Source: an uncultured Eubacteriales bacterium | GTDB lineage: Bacteria > Bacillota > Clostridia > Peptostreptococcales > Anaerovoracaceae | DNA: 64,000 nucleotides | Assembly (NCBI GenBank): GCA_902786855.1 | Contig: CADAEH010000004.1 | Location: 124,001 to 188,000, forward strand | Reading direction: 5' to 3' | Shown: positions 41,679-50,587 of the stretch, in pieces | Layout: each line of letters starts with the position of its first letter | Position numbering within the stretch: position 1 is the stretch's first letter | Translations under genes and position numbers: made by a program | The notes under the pieces: model-generated | The model's database searches: none | What the model was told of the DNA's origin: nothing | What the model saw: the letters and a program-made list of their open reading frames with translations, nothing else

Positions 41679-43487
41679 ATGAGAAGATCAGAAAAGCATT
41701 CAATGAAAGAAGAATATAAGGGTTCCCTGCTTGCCAAAGTTACAGGGATAACTTTGGCAAGCTCTCTTTTGATGGGGATTGTTATACTGTTCATTGGTAT
41801 GACGCTCTATTCTATAGCACTGGTCGATCAGTACATCACAGAATCATTCTGCCTTGCCAGAAGCACTTCAGTCGTAATTGACAATTTTCCGGAAACAGAG
41901 CGTATAACAGATCAGATCATGGATGCATATCACAGCATGACTGATGAAGAGCGTATAGACTTTAGATCCGAGAAGTATCGTGAAAAGTTCTCCTTTATAG
42001 AACAGGATGAGGGATGGCAGCAGCTCAGAAGCATACTTGGTACGATGAGGAAATCAAGTGATGTCCAGTATCTGTACATGGGAGTATACGATACTGAGAC
42101 CCATAAACTCGTTTATATATGTGACCCTGATAAAAACCCTCAGACCTTATGCCCGCCCGGAGAATGGGAGAATCCTGACAAGGGTGAGCTTGAAAAATTC
42201 TTAAGCTGGGACGGAAAAGGGCAGCTCTATGATATTGGCAGATCAACAAGGCATGGGTACATGTGTACCAGCGGGTACCCATTGAAAAACAGTAATGGGA
42301 AAGTGTTTGCCTTTATTATGGCAGATGTAACTCTCGTTGGAGTAGTAAAAGGGGTCGGGCTTCTTGCGATCCAGTATTTTATTGCTCTTGTTATTATTCT
42401 GTACCTCATAGGGTATTATCTGCGGAAAAAACTCACTAAGACCCTTGTCGATCCGATCAACAGCATTTCATATGCAGCTCAGGACTATGTCAGAGACAGA
42501 AATGCAGGCATTACAGCTACCGATCACTTTGACAAACTTGAAGTTCATACGGGTGATGAGATAGAGCATCTGACCATGATCATGGCAGATATGGAGCATA
42601 ATATCGCTGCGTATGAACAGGCACTGTCAAAGGCAGTCGCTGACCGTGAGCGTGAGCATACAGAGATGGACCTTGCCTCAAGGATACAGATGAACATGCT
42701 TCCGATGACATTCCCTGCATTTCCAGACAGGGATGAATTTGATATCTATGCATCAATGAATCCGGCCAGAGAGGTTGGCGGAGACTTCTACGATTTCTTT
42801 TTCATAGATGAAGACCATCTGTGCATGATCATAGCCGATGTGTCGGGAAAGGGTATCCCTGCAGCACTGTTTATGATGGCTTCAATGATAATCGTTGGAA
42901 ATACTGCAATGACAGCAAAAGGATCCGACCCGGGTGCTATGCTGACAGCCGCAAATAAGATCATAAACATGCATAATAATGAGGATATGTTCCTTACTGT
43001 ATGGCTGGGAATACTCGAGATATCGACGGGCAAACTCAGTACAGCAAATGCCGGACACGAATACCCTGTAGTAAGGCATGCAGGAGGTCCGTTTGAGCTG
43101 ATCAAAGATCCGCACGGACTTGTGCTTGGCATAATGGAAGACACAAAATATGAGCAGTATCAGATACAGCTTGAACCGGGTTCAAAGATATTTGTCTATA
43201 CTGATGGTTTGCCGGAGGCAACAAATGAGGATAATGAACTCTTTGGAACTGACCGGATGATCGAAGCCCTGAATAAAGATCCTGATGCCGTACCTGAAGA
43301 GATACTTAAGGGTACGAAACATGCAGTTGATCTGTTTGTAGGGAAAACCCCGCAGTTTGATGATCTCACGATGCTGTGCCTTGAGTATAAAGGCGGTCAC
43401 AAATCATCGCGGGGTGAAAAACTCAAAAAGAAACCTTTGAGTTATCCATCAAAATGGACATTTAAAGACAAGATCCACTGGCACTGA
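41679..43487 (+). CDS. Membrane PP2C (SpoIIE/RsbU-type) phosphatase with HAMP domain
   Basis: A roughly 602-residue membrane protein. A helix near residues 26-48, an extracytoplasmic sensor of about 170 residues, a second helix near 228-252 and a HAMP-like segment (TLVDPINSISYAAQDYV) precede a coiled coil and the PP2C phosphatase domain. The latter has REVGGDFYDFF and DVSGKGIPAALFM as metal-binding aspartate blocks and NAGHEYPVV. Such proteins dephosphorylate STAS anti-sigma antagonists in response to an external signal. The start is uncertain: ATG 41679 (AGAAG upstream) or ATG 41703. It follows ridA by 32 bases and faces a gene encoding a STAS-kinase fusion. Confidence 0.85.
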   Translation: MRRSEKHSMKEEYKGSLLAKVTGITLASSLLMGIVILFIGMTLYSIALVDQYITESFCLARSTSVVIDNFPETERITDQIMDAYHSMTDEERIDFRSEKYREKFSFIEQDEGWQQLRSILGTMRKSSDVQYLYMGVYDTETHKLVYICDPDKNPQTLCPPGEWENPDKGELEKFLSWDGKGQLYDIGRSTRHGYMCTSGYPLKNSNGKVFAFIMADVTLVGVVKGVGLLAIQYFIALVIILYLIGYYLRKKLTKTLVDPINSISYAAQDYVRDRNAGITATDHFDKLEVHTGDEIEHLTMIMADMEHNIAAYEQALSKAVADREREHTEMDLASRIQMNMLPMTFPAFPDRDEFDIYASMNPAREVGGDFYDFFFIDEDHLCMIIADVSGKGIPAALFMMASMIIVGNTAMTAKGSDPGAMLTAANKIINMHNNEDMFLTVWLGILEISTGKLSTANAGHEYPVVRHAGGPFELIKDPHGLVLGIMEDTKYEQYQIQLEPGSKIFVYTDGLPEATNEDNELFGTDRMIEALNKDPDAVPEEILKGTKHAVDLFVGKTPQFDDLTMLCLEYKGGHKSSRGEKLKKKPLSYPSKWTFKDKIHWH

Positions 43488-43498
43488 TGATATGAAAT

Positions 43499-43530
43499 AA
43501 AAGGACACGAGTCCGGGCTCGTGTCCTTTT
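43499..43530. terminator. Bidirectional terminator between convergent genes
   Basis: AAAAGGACACGAG and CTCGTGTCCTTTT form a perfect 13-bp stem around TCCGGG, with T runs on both strands. It ends both the phosphatase gene and the STAS-kinase gene. Confidence 0.88.
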
Positions 43531-44719
43531 AAAATGCTTTGTACGAAAGCGTATCAACAATGTCAATGAGCTGAATAAGCTCCTTTTTCCAATTTTCTAT
43601 ATCAGCACGCATCTTTTCATCTTCGAGACCATTTCTGCGAATGGCTCTGCGGATCAGCCTTGTATAACCGACGATCCGTGCACGGTCTGACATGCTTCGC
43701 AGGATATCTTCATCATCAGTCCCTGCGTATGCAGGTAAGATCCTATTCCAGAACTTCTTTGCTGTGTCATAGTCAAATCCCTGAAAAGACTTCACCTGGT
43801 TATGATCAAGTTCAGAGAATCCGACGAATGCATTGAATATGGAGGCAAACTCGAAAACAGGGTCTCCGATCGCAAGAGTATCCATATCTATCAGAAGCAC
43901 TTCATCTCCGGCCAATACGACATTTTTAGTGTGATAGTCACCGTGGATCATGTGATCATTATGCGGGACTGCCTTGACAAGTGACAGAAGTTTATTCCCG
44001 GTTTCAGGCGGCAGATAATCTTTCATGAAGCCTGCCCATCCTAGTACAGTTTTTTTCATGTCAGGAAGTTTGCCTTTTGGAACAACAGTGCTGTGGATCT
44101 TTTTCAGCAGATCAACATATTCTTCAACACACCAGTCGAAACGGTCAGGTTCTTTTGCAATGATGTCAGAGAATGATCTCGCATTGAGCAGCTCGAATAC
44201 CGAACCGTAGCTGTCTCCGACCTTTACGATATCATAAGAAATTGCAGTTGGGATCCCAAGTATCAGAGCCAGACGTGCCACTTCACGCTCGTTTTTCAGA
44301 TCATCGATCGAATCGGCATCGTGATATACTTTTACAACATTATCGCTGTCTATTCTGTAAATGGTTCCGTTTGCACCCCGGCCGATCACTTCAGCACCTT
44401 CAACAGAAACCTGTTTGTATGCTCTGGAGACTTTCATCATCTGGGTAAAACCGGTCACATCAAGTATCTCATATACCTCAGGACTGACATCAACGATACA
44501 GAAATCCGGATGATTTTTTCGAAGCTGCAGAAGTACTCTGAGACCGGCGCTTGAAATGTACTCAAGATCCTGTGCCTCCACAAGAACAGGGATATCGGTC
44601 CTGCCGTTTATTTGAGAGTTGATCTCGTTCTTCACGGCTTCTGCATTATTTGAATCGATACGGCCGCTTAGATCGATACGGATCAGCTTATCAGATATAT
44701 CTGTTCTGACTTCATTCAT
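43529..44719 (-). CDS. STAS domain fused to an APH-type kinase domain
   Basis: A 396-residue protein. Residues 1-105 are a STAS (anti-sigma antagonist) domain with LEYISSAGLRVLL, the phosphorylatable serine being S56 or S57. Residues 108-396 are an aminoglycoside-phosphotransferase-like kinase: glycine loop GRGANG (113-118), K130, catalytic HGDYHTKN (259-266) and LIDMD with D278/D280. Start ATG 44719 is fixed by AGAGGAGAG on the minus strand; the longer reading has no site. The usual RsbW-type kinase is absent nearby, so the attached kinase could phosphorylate the STAS domain or a small molecule. It converges on the RsbU-like phosphatase gene. Confidence 0.8.
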   Translation of the reverse strand: MNEVRTDISDKLIRIDLSGRIDSNNAEAVKNEINSQINGRTDIPVLVEAQDLEYISSAGLRVLLQLRKNHPDFCIVDVSPEVYEILDVTGFTQMMKVSRAYKQVSVEGAEVIGRGANGTIYRIDSDNVVKVYHDADSIDDLKNEREVARLALILGIPTAISYDIVKVGDSYGSVFELLNARSFSDIIAKEPDRFDWCVEEYVDLLKKIHSTVVPKGKLPDMKKTVLGWAGFMKDYLPPETGNKLLSLVKAVPHNDHMIHGDYHTKNVVLAGDEVLLIDMDTLAIGDPVFEFASIFNAFVGFSELDHNQVKSFQGFDYDTAKKFWNRILPAYAGTDDEDILRSMSDRARIVGYTRLIRRAIRRNGLEDEKMRADIENWKKELIQLIDIVDTLSYKAF

Positions 44720-44822
44720 TGCCGCGCTCTCCTCTGATACATTGTTTAAGCTTATATTGAATAATAACATAATTGATGCAAAAAACGAATCTTAGGCTGA
44801 AGCAAAACAGGACAAGATATAA

Positions 44823-44851
44823 TTGAATAGCTTGAGGATTAGTCTTATAAT
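44823..44851 (+). promoter_or_regulatory. Promoter of the peptidoglycan-binding protein gene
   Basis: TTGAAT and TATAAT with exact 17-base spacing, 60 bases before ATG 44911. Confidence 0.7.
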
Positions 44852-44910
44852 AGATTCGTAAACGCTTATAACAATGGCCGTGCATATGATCGGCAGAAAA
44901 GAGGTGCAGA

Positions 44911-45519
44911 ATGGGATTATTTGATAGGTTTAAGAAGGGAACAAAAGAAGAAACAGAAGCCAAAGCTAAGGAAGCCGGTGTAAAGGCAAAAGAAGCCGGT
45001 GTAAAGGCAAAAGAAGCTGTAGGAAAAAAGGCTGAGGAAGTAAAGACATCCGCAACATCAGCAATAAACACTGCAGCTGAGGACGCGAAGAAGGCTGCTG
45101 AAGAAGCTAAAAAGAAAGCTGAAGAGGCTAAGGCAAAATTAGAAGCTGAGGCTAAGGCAGAGGAAGAGAAACTCAAAGCTGAAGCAGAGAAGGCCAAGGC
45201 AGAAGCAGAAGCCAAAGCAGAAGCAGTCAAGCTTGCTGCAGCAAAGGCTGAAAATGCTGCTTATACACTTGTTGAGGACGGACAGTGGGGCAAGAAGACC
45301 ATCCTGACCACTCAGCACATTCTCAAGGTAAAGGAAGATGGTATCATGGGCGTTGAGACCATCAAGGCCATCCAGAAGAAGGTCGGTGCTGAAGCAGACG
45401 GAATCTGGGGTACCAATACTTCCAAAGCTATGCAGAAGTTCCTCGGCGTTACTGTTGACGGAGAGAGAGGACCTGAGACAGTCAAAGCATGGCAGAAATG
45501 GTGCAACAGCCAGCTCTAG
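44911..45519 (+). CDS. Coiled-coil protein with C-terminal peptidoglycan-binding-like domain
   Basis: A 202-residue protein. Residues 10-115 are a long Ala/Lys/Glu-rich helix with repeated AKEAGVK and KAEAE units. Residues 120-202 have two PG_binding_1-like repeats (EDGIMGVETIKAIQKKVG, ADGIWGTNTSKAMQKFLG), a fold used to bind cell wall. No signal peptide is visible, which is odd for a wall-binding domain. It may act inside phage-like or unconventional secretion, or the domain may serve another purpose. Repeated helical units at 23-35 are perfect tandem copies, a possible slippage site. GAGGTG is the ribosome site. Confidence 0.7.
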   Translation: MGLFDRFKKGTKEETEAKAKEAGVKAKEAGVKAKEAVGKKAEEVKTSATSAINTAAEDAKKAAEEAKKKAEEAKAKLEAEAKAEEEKLKAEAEKAKAEAEAKAEAVKLAAAKAENAAYTLVEDGQWGKKTILTTQHILKVKEDGIMGVETIKAIQKKVGAEADGIWGTNTSKAMQKFLGVTVDGERGPETVKAWQKWCNSQL

Positions 45520-45553
45520 ACATTAAGGTTCACCAATTATACTGTGAAAGAAG

Positions 45554-45576
45554 CTCCGGCCCTGTGCCGGAGTTTT
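45554..45576 (+). terminator. Terminator
   Basis: CTCCGGC and GCCGGAG form a perfect 7-bp stem with a 5-base loop, followed by TTTT and GCTTG. Confidence 0.8.
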
Positions 45577-45647
45577 GCTTGTCTTAAGAGTGCCAGTGAT
45601 GATAATGTTACTTTGTAGCATACAAATGATTAACGGAGGTAATATCC

Positions 45648-46526
45648 ATGACTTATGACACAGCGATAATCGGAACAGGGCCGGCAGGACTTTCTGCTGC
45701 GATCAACCTTAAGCTTCATAACAAAACAATCCTCTGGCTTGGCGCATCAAACCTCAGTACCAAAGTTGAAAAGTCTGAGAAGATAGCAAACTATCCGGGA
45801 ATGGGCTATATTTCCGGGAGTGATCTGATAGAAAAGTTCAAAACTCATGCCGATGAAATGGGTTTAGAGATAACAGAACAGATGGTGACAGCTATTATGC
45901 CCGGAGGGGATTTTTATATGCTGTCAGCAGGCTCTGATGTCTATATGGCAAAAACTTTATTGCTGGCTGTCGGAGCAGCTGCTGCAAAAGGTTTTGACGG
46001 TGAAGAAGAGTTCTTAGGACGGGGAGTAAGCTATTGTGCAACTTGTGACGGCTTTCTCTACAAGGGGAAAACTATAGCTGTGTTCTGCGGTGACGAAAGA
46101 TTTGAACATGAGATCGATTATCTTGCTGAGCTCGCAGATACAGTTTATGTATACGCTGCTTATGATGGAGGCAAGTACGGCAGGAATGGAAACAAGACTG
46201 ACGAAGCCGGTAAAACAGTCATTCTCCGGAAACCAATAAAGAAAGTTTCCGGGACGATGAAAGTATCGGAAATAGTTCTGACAGATGATACCCACGTCAG
46301 TATAGACGGACTGTTTTGCCTCAGGAACGCCATTGCCCCGGCAACACTTCTGAAGGGACTTGAGCTTGACGGAGCTCATATTATTGTTAACAGAGCGATG
46401 GAAACTAACTTGCCGGGCGTATATGCTGCAGGAGATTGTACAGGCAGGCCGTATCAGATAGCAAAATCTGTCGGTGAGGGAAATATTGCCGCTCACTCTA
46501 TTGTTGAGTATCTTGCTGAAAAGTAG
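45648..46526 (+). CDS. Thioredoxin-reductase-like flavoprotein with atypical second nucleotide domain
   Basis: A 292-residue protein with the two-domain layout of TrxB. FAD motif GTGPAGLSAAIN begins at residue 9, and redox pair C130/C133 sits in YCATCDGF. The closing FAD block is VYAAGDCTG. The NADPH site is unusual: the GxGxxA motif and the HRRxxxR signature are missing, the region reading FCGDERFEHEIDY and VYAAYDGG. Ferredoxin- or other-donor thioredoxin reductases of clostridia lack the same motifs, so NADPH use is doubtful. CGGAGGTAAT is the ribosome site. Confidence 0.8.
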   Translation: MTYDTAIIGTGPAGLSAAINLKLHNKTILWLGASNLSTKVEKSEKIANYPGMGYISGSDLIEKFKTHADEMGLEITEQMVTAIMPGGDFYMLSAGSDVYMAKTLLLAVGAAAAKGFDGEEEFLGRGVSYCATCDGFLYKGKTIAVFCGDERFEHEIDYLAELADTVYVYAAYDGGKYGRNGNKTDEAGKTVILRKPIKKVSGTMKVSEIVLTDDTHVSIDGLFCLRNAIAPATLLKGLELDGAHIIVNRAMETNLPGVYAAGDCTGRPYQIAKSVGEGNIAAHSIVEYLAEK

Positions 46527-46565
46527 ATGTCTGTCCGTAACACTTTTTTCAGGCTTTAGTGAAGA

Positions 46566-49292
46566 ATGAACGATAAGAAGAAGATAACAGTTGGAATACT
46601 TGCACATGTTGATGCCGGCAAAACGACTCTTTCTGAGGCGATCCTTTTTAAGACAGGAGTACTCAGAAAACCCGGTCGTGTCGATCATGGTGATGCTTTC
46701 CTTGATGATAGTGAGATAGAAAGGAACCGCGGTATCACAGTATTCTCAAGGCAAGCCAGATTCAGCACGGATACTGCCGAGTTTACTCTCATAGACACCC
46801 CGGGACATGTTGATTTTACCGCAGAGACTGAGAGAGCTTTGTCTGTAATAGACTATGCACTGCTCATCATAAGCGGATCTGAGGGTGTACAGGCGCATAC
46901 TAAGACTTTGTACCGCATGCTGGAAGAACGCGGCATCCCTGTTTTTGTGTTCATAAATAAAATGGATATCGCTGTTCGGCAAAAAGCTGATATCCTGGCA
47001 GACATGGCCAGAGAGCTGGATGCCGGACTTGTGGATTTTACAGATGCAGCATTCTGCAAAGACGGCGAATACAGTGAAAGATTCATAGATGATATCACCC
47101 TGTACTCTCCGGTCATTGCCGAAACCGTGCTTGAATATGACGGAGGAGATCAGGACCCGGGTCCGATAAGCGATGAAGATATCATAGCATCTGTCCGGCA
47201 GGGTGAGATCATCCCGTGTGTATTCGGATCGGCACTCAGGATCGAAGGGATAGATATACTCCTTGAGGTGCTTTCAAGATATACTGAAGAGCCTGAGTAT
47301 ACTGATGAGTTCGCTGCCAGGATATATAAAATCACTAACGCAGAGGATGGCAGCAGGCTGACATTTGCTAAGATCACAGGCGGAGTGCTGAGGGTCAGGG
47401 ATACTGTCTGGTGCCATAGCATAGGCAAGGATGACAGGGAGAATAAGGTCACACAGATAAGGTTTTATTCGGGCAGCAGATATACTGCGGCTGATGAAGC
47501 AACCGCCGGCAGCATCTGCGCACTTTCAGGACTTCCTGATGCAGTTCCGGGTGACAGCCTCGGCGCTGAACTCCCGGAAAGCAGATCATCTGTCAGATCT
47601 TTTATGCTTTATACCGTTAAAGGCCCGGAGGGAATGGATCCTTATCTTGTGATGAAAGATCTTGAAAAGCTATCGCAGGAAGATCCCGCTCTCAGCGTGA
47701 AGTGGTGTCAGGAAACAGGAGAAACAGAGATCAGGCTGATGGGACGCGTGCAGCTTGAAGTACTTGCTCAGATCATAAAAGACCGATTCGGCTACGATGT
47801 CATGTTCGGGACAGGTAAAGTTCTTTATCTTGAGACTGTGTCAGATACATTCGAAGGTGTCGGACATTTTGAGCCCCTTCGCCATTACGCAGAGGTGCAT
47901 CTCATAGTTGAACCTGGAGAAAGAGGCAGCGGAGTCGTTATCAGCAGTATCACGCCTGAGGACGAACTCGCCAGGAACTGGCAGAGACTTATCTTGACTC
48001 ATATAGAAGAAAAGGAGCATGTTGGAGTACTTATCGGAGCACCGCTGACTGATGTCAGGATCACTCTGGCCGCGGGCAGAGCACATGATAAGCATACGAG
48101 CGGCGGAGATTTCCGTGAGGCTACATACAGGGCAGTCAGGAATGCTCTGATGCAGGCAAGAGCAGCAGGAAAGGCAGTGCTTCTTGAACCTTGGTATGAA
48201 TATGAGATGGAACTGCCTACACAGGCTGTGGGCAGAGCTATGACAGATATAAAACAGATGGGAGGGACACAGGACGGACTGTTGCAGAAAGGTGATGTTT
48301 CTTTGATATCGGGTCGTGTTCCTGCTTCTGAGATCGCAGATTATCAGCAGACACTGACAGGGTATACATCCGGCGCCGGTAAGCTTTCATGTATTCCTGC
48401 GGGATATGAGGAATGCCATCAGTCAGAAACTGTCATTGCCGAGTCTGGATATGAACCTGAAAGAGATACTGAAAATCCTGCAGACTCAGTTTTTGTGACC
48501 CACGGAGCCAGCGATATCATAAAGTGGGACGCTGTATCTGAACGTATGCATCTGGGTAGTGTGCTGAAAAAGATCAGGGAAAGTGATACCTATGATTATT
48601 CTGCATATGGATCTGAATGGTATAAACCTGAGATATTAAGGGGAGAAGAAAAGGAGCGCAAGGAAGCAGCAGAAAAAGAACTCCGCATGATTTTTGAACG
48701 GACCTATGGTCCTGCAAAAGAAAGCAACAGAAAGGACTCTCGCGAAAGACGCTACGGAGCGGATGATCTTGCAGAAAAGACTCCGGAGCAGCAAGCAGCA
48801 GATGAAGCCAGAAATCAGGAGATACGCCTGAAGCATTCGAAGAAAAGCACTTCTGCAGATATCCGGGAAAGACCTCTTGTTATAATCGACGGATACAACC
48901 TCATCTATGCAGATGAGTATCTTAAAGACCTTTCGAGGCGCGATATGGGCGCGGCCAGAGATCAGATCCTTGAGAGATTATGTAATTATGCAGCATATAA
49001 AGGGCATGAAGTGTTCGTTGTATTTGATGCCTACAATGTCTATGGCGGAGAAGGCTACGAGGAAGATCATCTCGGGGTAAAGGTAATATATACTGCTGAA
49101 AATGAGCCGGCTGATATCCGTATAGGTCTGATAACCGGCACTGTTAAAAACCGGAGCATATATGTCGTTTCCTCAGATGTACTCGTGCAGCAGGACTCAT
49201 TTGAACATGGAGCATTGAGGATATCATCAGGAGAATTCATAAGAATGCTTGAACAGACAGAGACAGAAATCAGAACATCTCTTAAAAAATAA
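46566..49292 (+). CDS. TetM/EF-G-like translational GTPase fused to YacP/NYN nuclease domain
   Basis: A 908-residue protein. The first 640 residues are an EF-G/ribosomal-protection type GTPase: G1 AHVDAGKTT (13-21), G3 DTPGH (77-81), G4 NKMD (131-134), then EF-G domains. A charged linker (about 690-765) leads to a NYN domain of the YacP (Rae1) type, with IIDGYNLIYAD (D775), VVFDAYN and VVSSDVLVQ. YacP nucleases cut mRNA in the ribosomal A site, so the fusion plausibly acts on stalled ribosomes. Similarity to Tet(M) alone does not show tetracycline resistance. The ribosome site (GTGAAGAATG) is weak. Confidence 0.8.
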   Translation: MNDKKKITVGILAHVDAGKTTLSEAILFKTGVLRKPGRVDHGDAFLDDSEIERNRGITVFSRQARFSTDTAEFTLIDTPGHVDFTAETERALSVIDYALLIISGSEGVQAHTKTLYRMLEERGIPVFVFINKMDIAVRQKADILADMARELDAGLVDFTDAAFCKDGEYSERFIDDITLYSPVIAETVLEYDGGDQDPGPISDEDIIASVRQGEIIPCVFGSALRIEGIDILLEVLSRYTEEPEYTDEFAARIYKITNAEDGSRLTFAKITGGVLRVRDTVWCHSIGKDDRENKVTQIRFYSGSRYTAADEATAGSICALSGLPDAVPGDSLGAELPESRSSVRSFMLYTVKGPEGMDPYLVMKDLEKLSQEDPALSVKWCQETGETEIRLMGRVQLEVLAQIIKDRFGYDVMFGTGKVLYLETVSDTFEGVGHFEPLRHYAEVHLIVEPGERGSGVVISSITPEDELARNWQRLILTHIEEKEHVGVLIGAPLTDVRITLAAGRAHDKHTSGGDFREATYRAVRNALMQARAAGKAVLLEPWYEYEMELPTQAVGRAMTDIKQMGGTQDGLLQKGDVSLISGRVPASEIADYQQTLTGYTSGAGKLSCIPAGYEECHQSETVIAESGYEPERDTENPADSVFVTHGASDIIKWDAVSERMHLGSVLKKIRESDTYDYSAYGSEWYKPEILRGEEKERKEAAEKELRMIFERTYGPAKESNRKDSRERRYGADDLAEKTPEQQAADEARNQEIRLKHSKKSTSADIRERPLVIIDGYNLIYADEYLKDLSRRDMGAARDQILERLCNYAAYKGHEVFVVFDAYNVYGGEGYEEDHLGVKVIYTAENEPADIRIGLITGTVKNRSIYVVSSDVLVQQDSFEHGALRISSGEFIRMLEQTETEIRTSLKK

Positions 49293-49365
49293 AGCTTAAC
49301 GGTCGGGAATTGGTCAAAATAATTACCGTTGTTAACAAAAAAATAACGAAAAACTGTCAAATTGA

Positions 49366-49394
49366 TTGAGATATTATACAAATAGTGATAGAAT
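49366..49394 (+). promoter_or_regulatory. Promoter of gap
   Basis: TTGAGA and TAGAAT with exact 17-base spacing, about 60 bases upstream of the gap start. A GAAAGGAG ribosome site follows. Confidence 0.65.
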
Positions 49395-49456
49395 GAGCAG
49401 GATTTGAAAATTGTATTTAAATGGACCTGAGTTTCAGGTGAAAGGAGAATATATTA

Positions 49457-50467
49457 ATGAAAGTAGCAATCAATGGATTTGGACGTATCGGAAGACTTTC
49501 CTTCAGAAAGCTCTATAAGGAAGAGGATATCGAGATCGTAGCGATCAATGACCTGACAAGCCCTCACATGCTGGCATACCTTCTGAGAAACGACAGTGTT
49601 CAGAAGAAGTTCGACGCAGAAGTAGAAGAGGCTGAGAACGGCATCATCGTAGACGGAAAGCTGTTCCCTGTATATGCAGAGGCAGACGCAAGCAAGCTTC
49701 CATGGGGCGAGCTCGGGATCGACGTCGTACTCGAGTGCACAGGCTTCTACACATCCAAGGCTAAGTCCCAGGCACACATCGATGCCGGCGCTAAGAAGGT
49801 CCTCATCTCTGCACCTGCAGGCAACGACCTCCCGACCATCGTATACGGAACCAACCATGAGACACTGACCAAGGAAGACACTATCGTATCCGGAGCTTCC
49901 TGCACCACCAACTGCCTTGCACCGATGGCAAAGGCACTCGCTGACTACAGAGAGCTGAGAACAGGATTCATGACAACGATCCACGCATACACAGGTGACC
50001 AGATGATCCTCGACGGACCGCACAGAAAGGGCGACCTGAGAAGAGCAAGAGCCGGCGCGATCAACATCGTACCTAACAGCACAGGCGCAGCAAAGGCTAT
50101 CGGACTGGTAATCCCTGAACTCGCAGGCAAGCTGATCGGATCAGCACAGAGAGTACCTGTTCCATCAGGTTCCATCACGATCCTCGACGCAACACTTAAG
50201 GATATGACAGACACAGTATCCGTAGAAGGCATCAACGAGGCAATGAAGGCTGCTGTAACCGAGTCCTACGGCTACACAGAAGAAGAGATCGTATCAAGTG
50301 ACGTTATCGGAATGAGCTATGGTTCACTCTTTGACGCAACACAGACACTTGCTCAGCAGTGCGGAACACACATCTTCGAGGTAAGAGTAGTATCCTGGTA
50401 CGACAACGAGATGAGCTATGTAAGCCAGCTCTGCAGAACACTCAAATACATGGGAACACTTATCTAG
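49457..50467 (+). CDS. gap: Glyceraldehyde-3-phosphate dehydrogenase
   Basis: A 336-residue glycolytic enzyme, NAD-binding start [15 protein letters not shown] and catalytic SCTTNCLAP with C149. [17 protein letters not shown] and the S-loop match canonical type I GAPDH. Codon choice is strongly biased (ATC, CTC, AAG, GCA, CCT preferred) compared with its neighbours, as expected for a highly expressed gene. A good promoter, strong ribosome site and terminator surround it, so it is probably a single-gene unit. Confidence 0.97.
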   Translation: MKVAINGFGRIGRLSFRKLYKEEDIEIVAINDLTSPHMLAYLLRNDSVQKKFDAEVEEAENGIIVDGKLFPVYAEADASKLPWGELGIDVVLECTGFYTSKAKSQAHIDAGAKKVLISAPAGNDLPTIVYGTNHETLTKEDTIVSGASCTTNCLAPMAKALADYRELRTGFMTTIHAYTGDQMILDGPHRKGDLRRARAGAINIVPNSTGAAKAIGLVIPELAGKLIGSAQRVPVPSGSITILDATLKDMTDTVSVEGINEAMKAAVTESYGYTEEEIVSSDVIGMSYGSLFDATQTLAQQCGTHIFEVRVVSWYDNEMSYVSQLCRTLKYMGTLI

Positions 50468-50490
50468 TTGTTTCCTGCGAAATAGTACAA

Positions 50491-50527
50491 AATACCGCTT
50501 CACTCAAGTGGAGCGGTATTTTTTTAA
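50491..50527 (+). terminator. Terminator of gap
   Basis: AATACCGCTTCAC and GTGGAGCGGTATT form a 13-bp stem (one G-T) with a 4-base loop, followed by a run of T. Confidence 0.88.
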
Positions 50528-50587
50528 CAATAAAAAGCTGTAAGGTGTATAATGAATAAAAATCAGTGACTGAGAAGGAGCATATAT

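Noticed and set aside
46566-49292. Tetracycline-resistance gene
   Set aside because: The GTPase resembles Tet(M), but the NYN fusion and chromosomal setting do not support a resistance claim from sequence alone.
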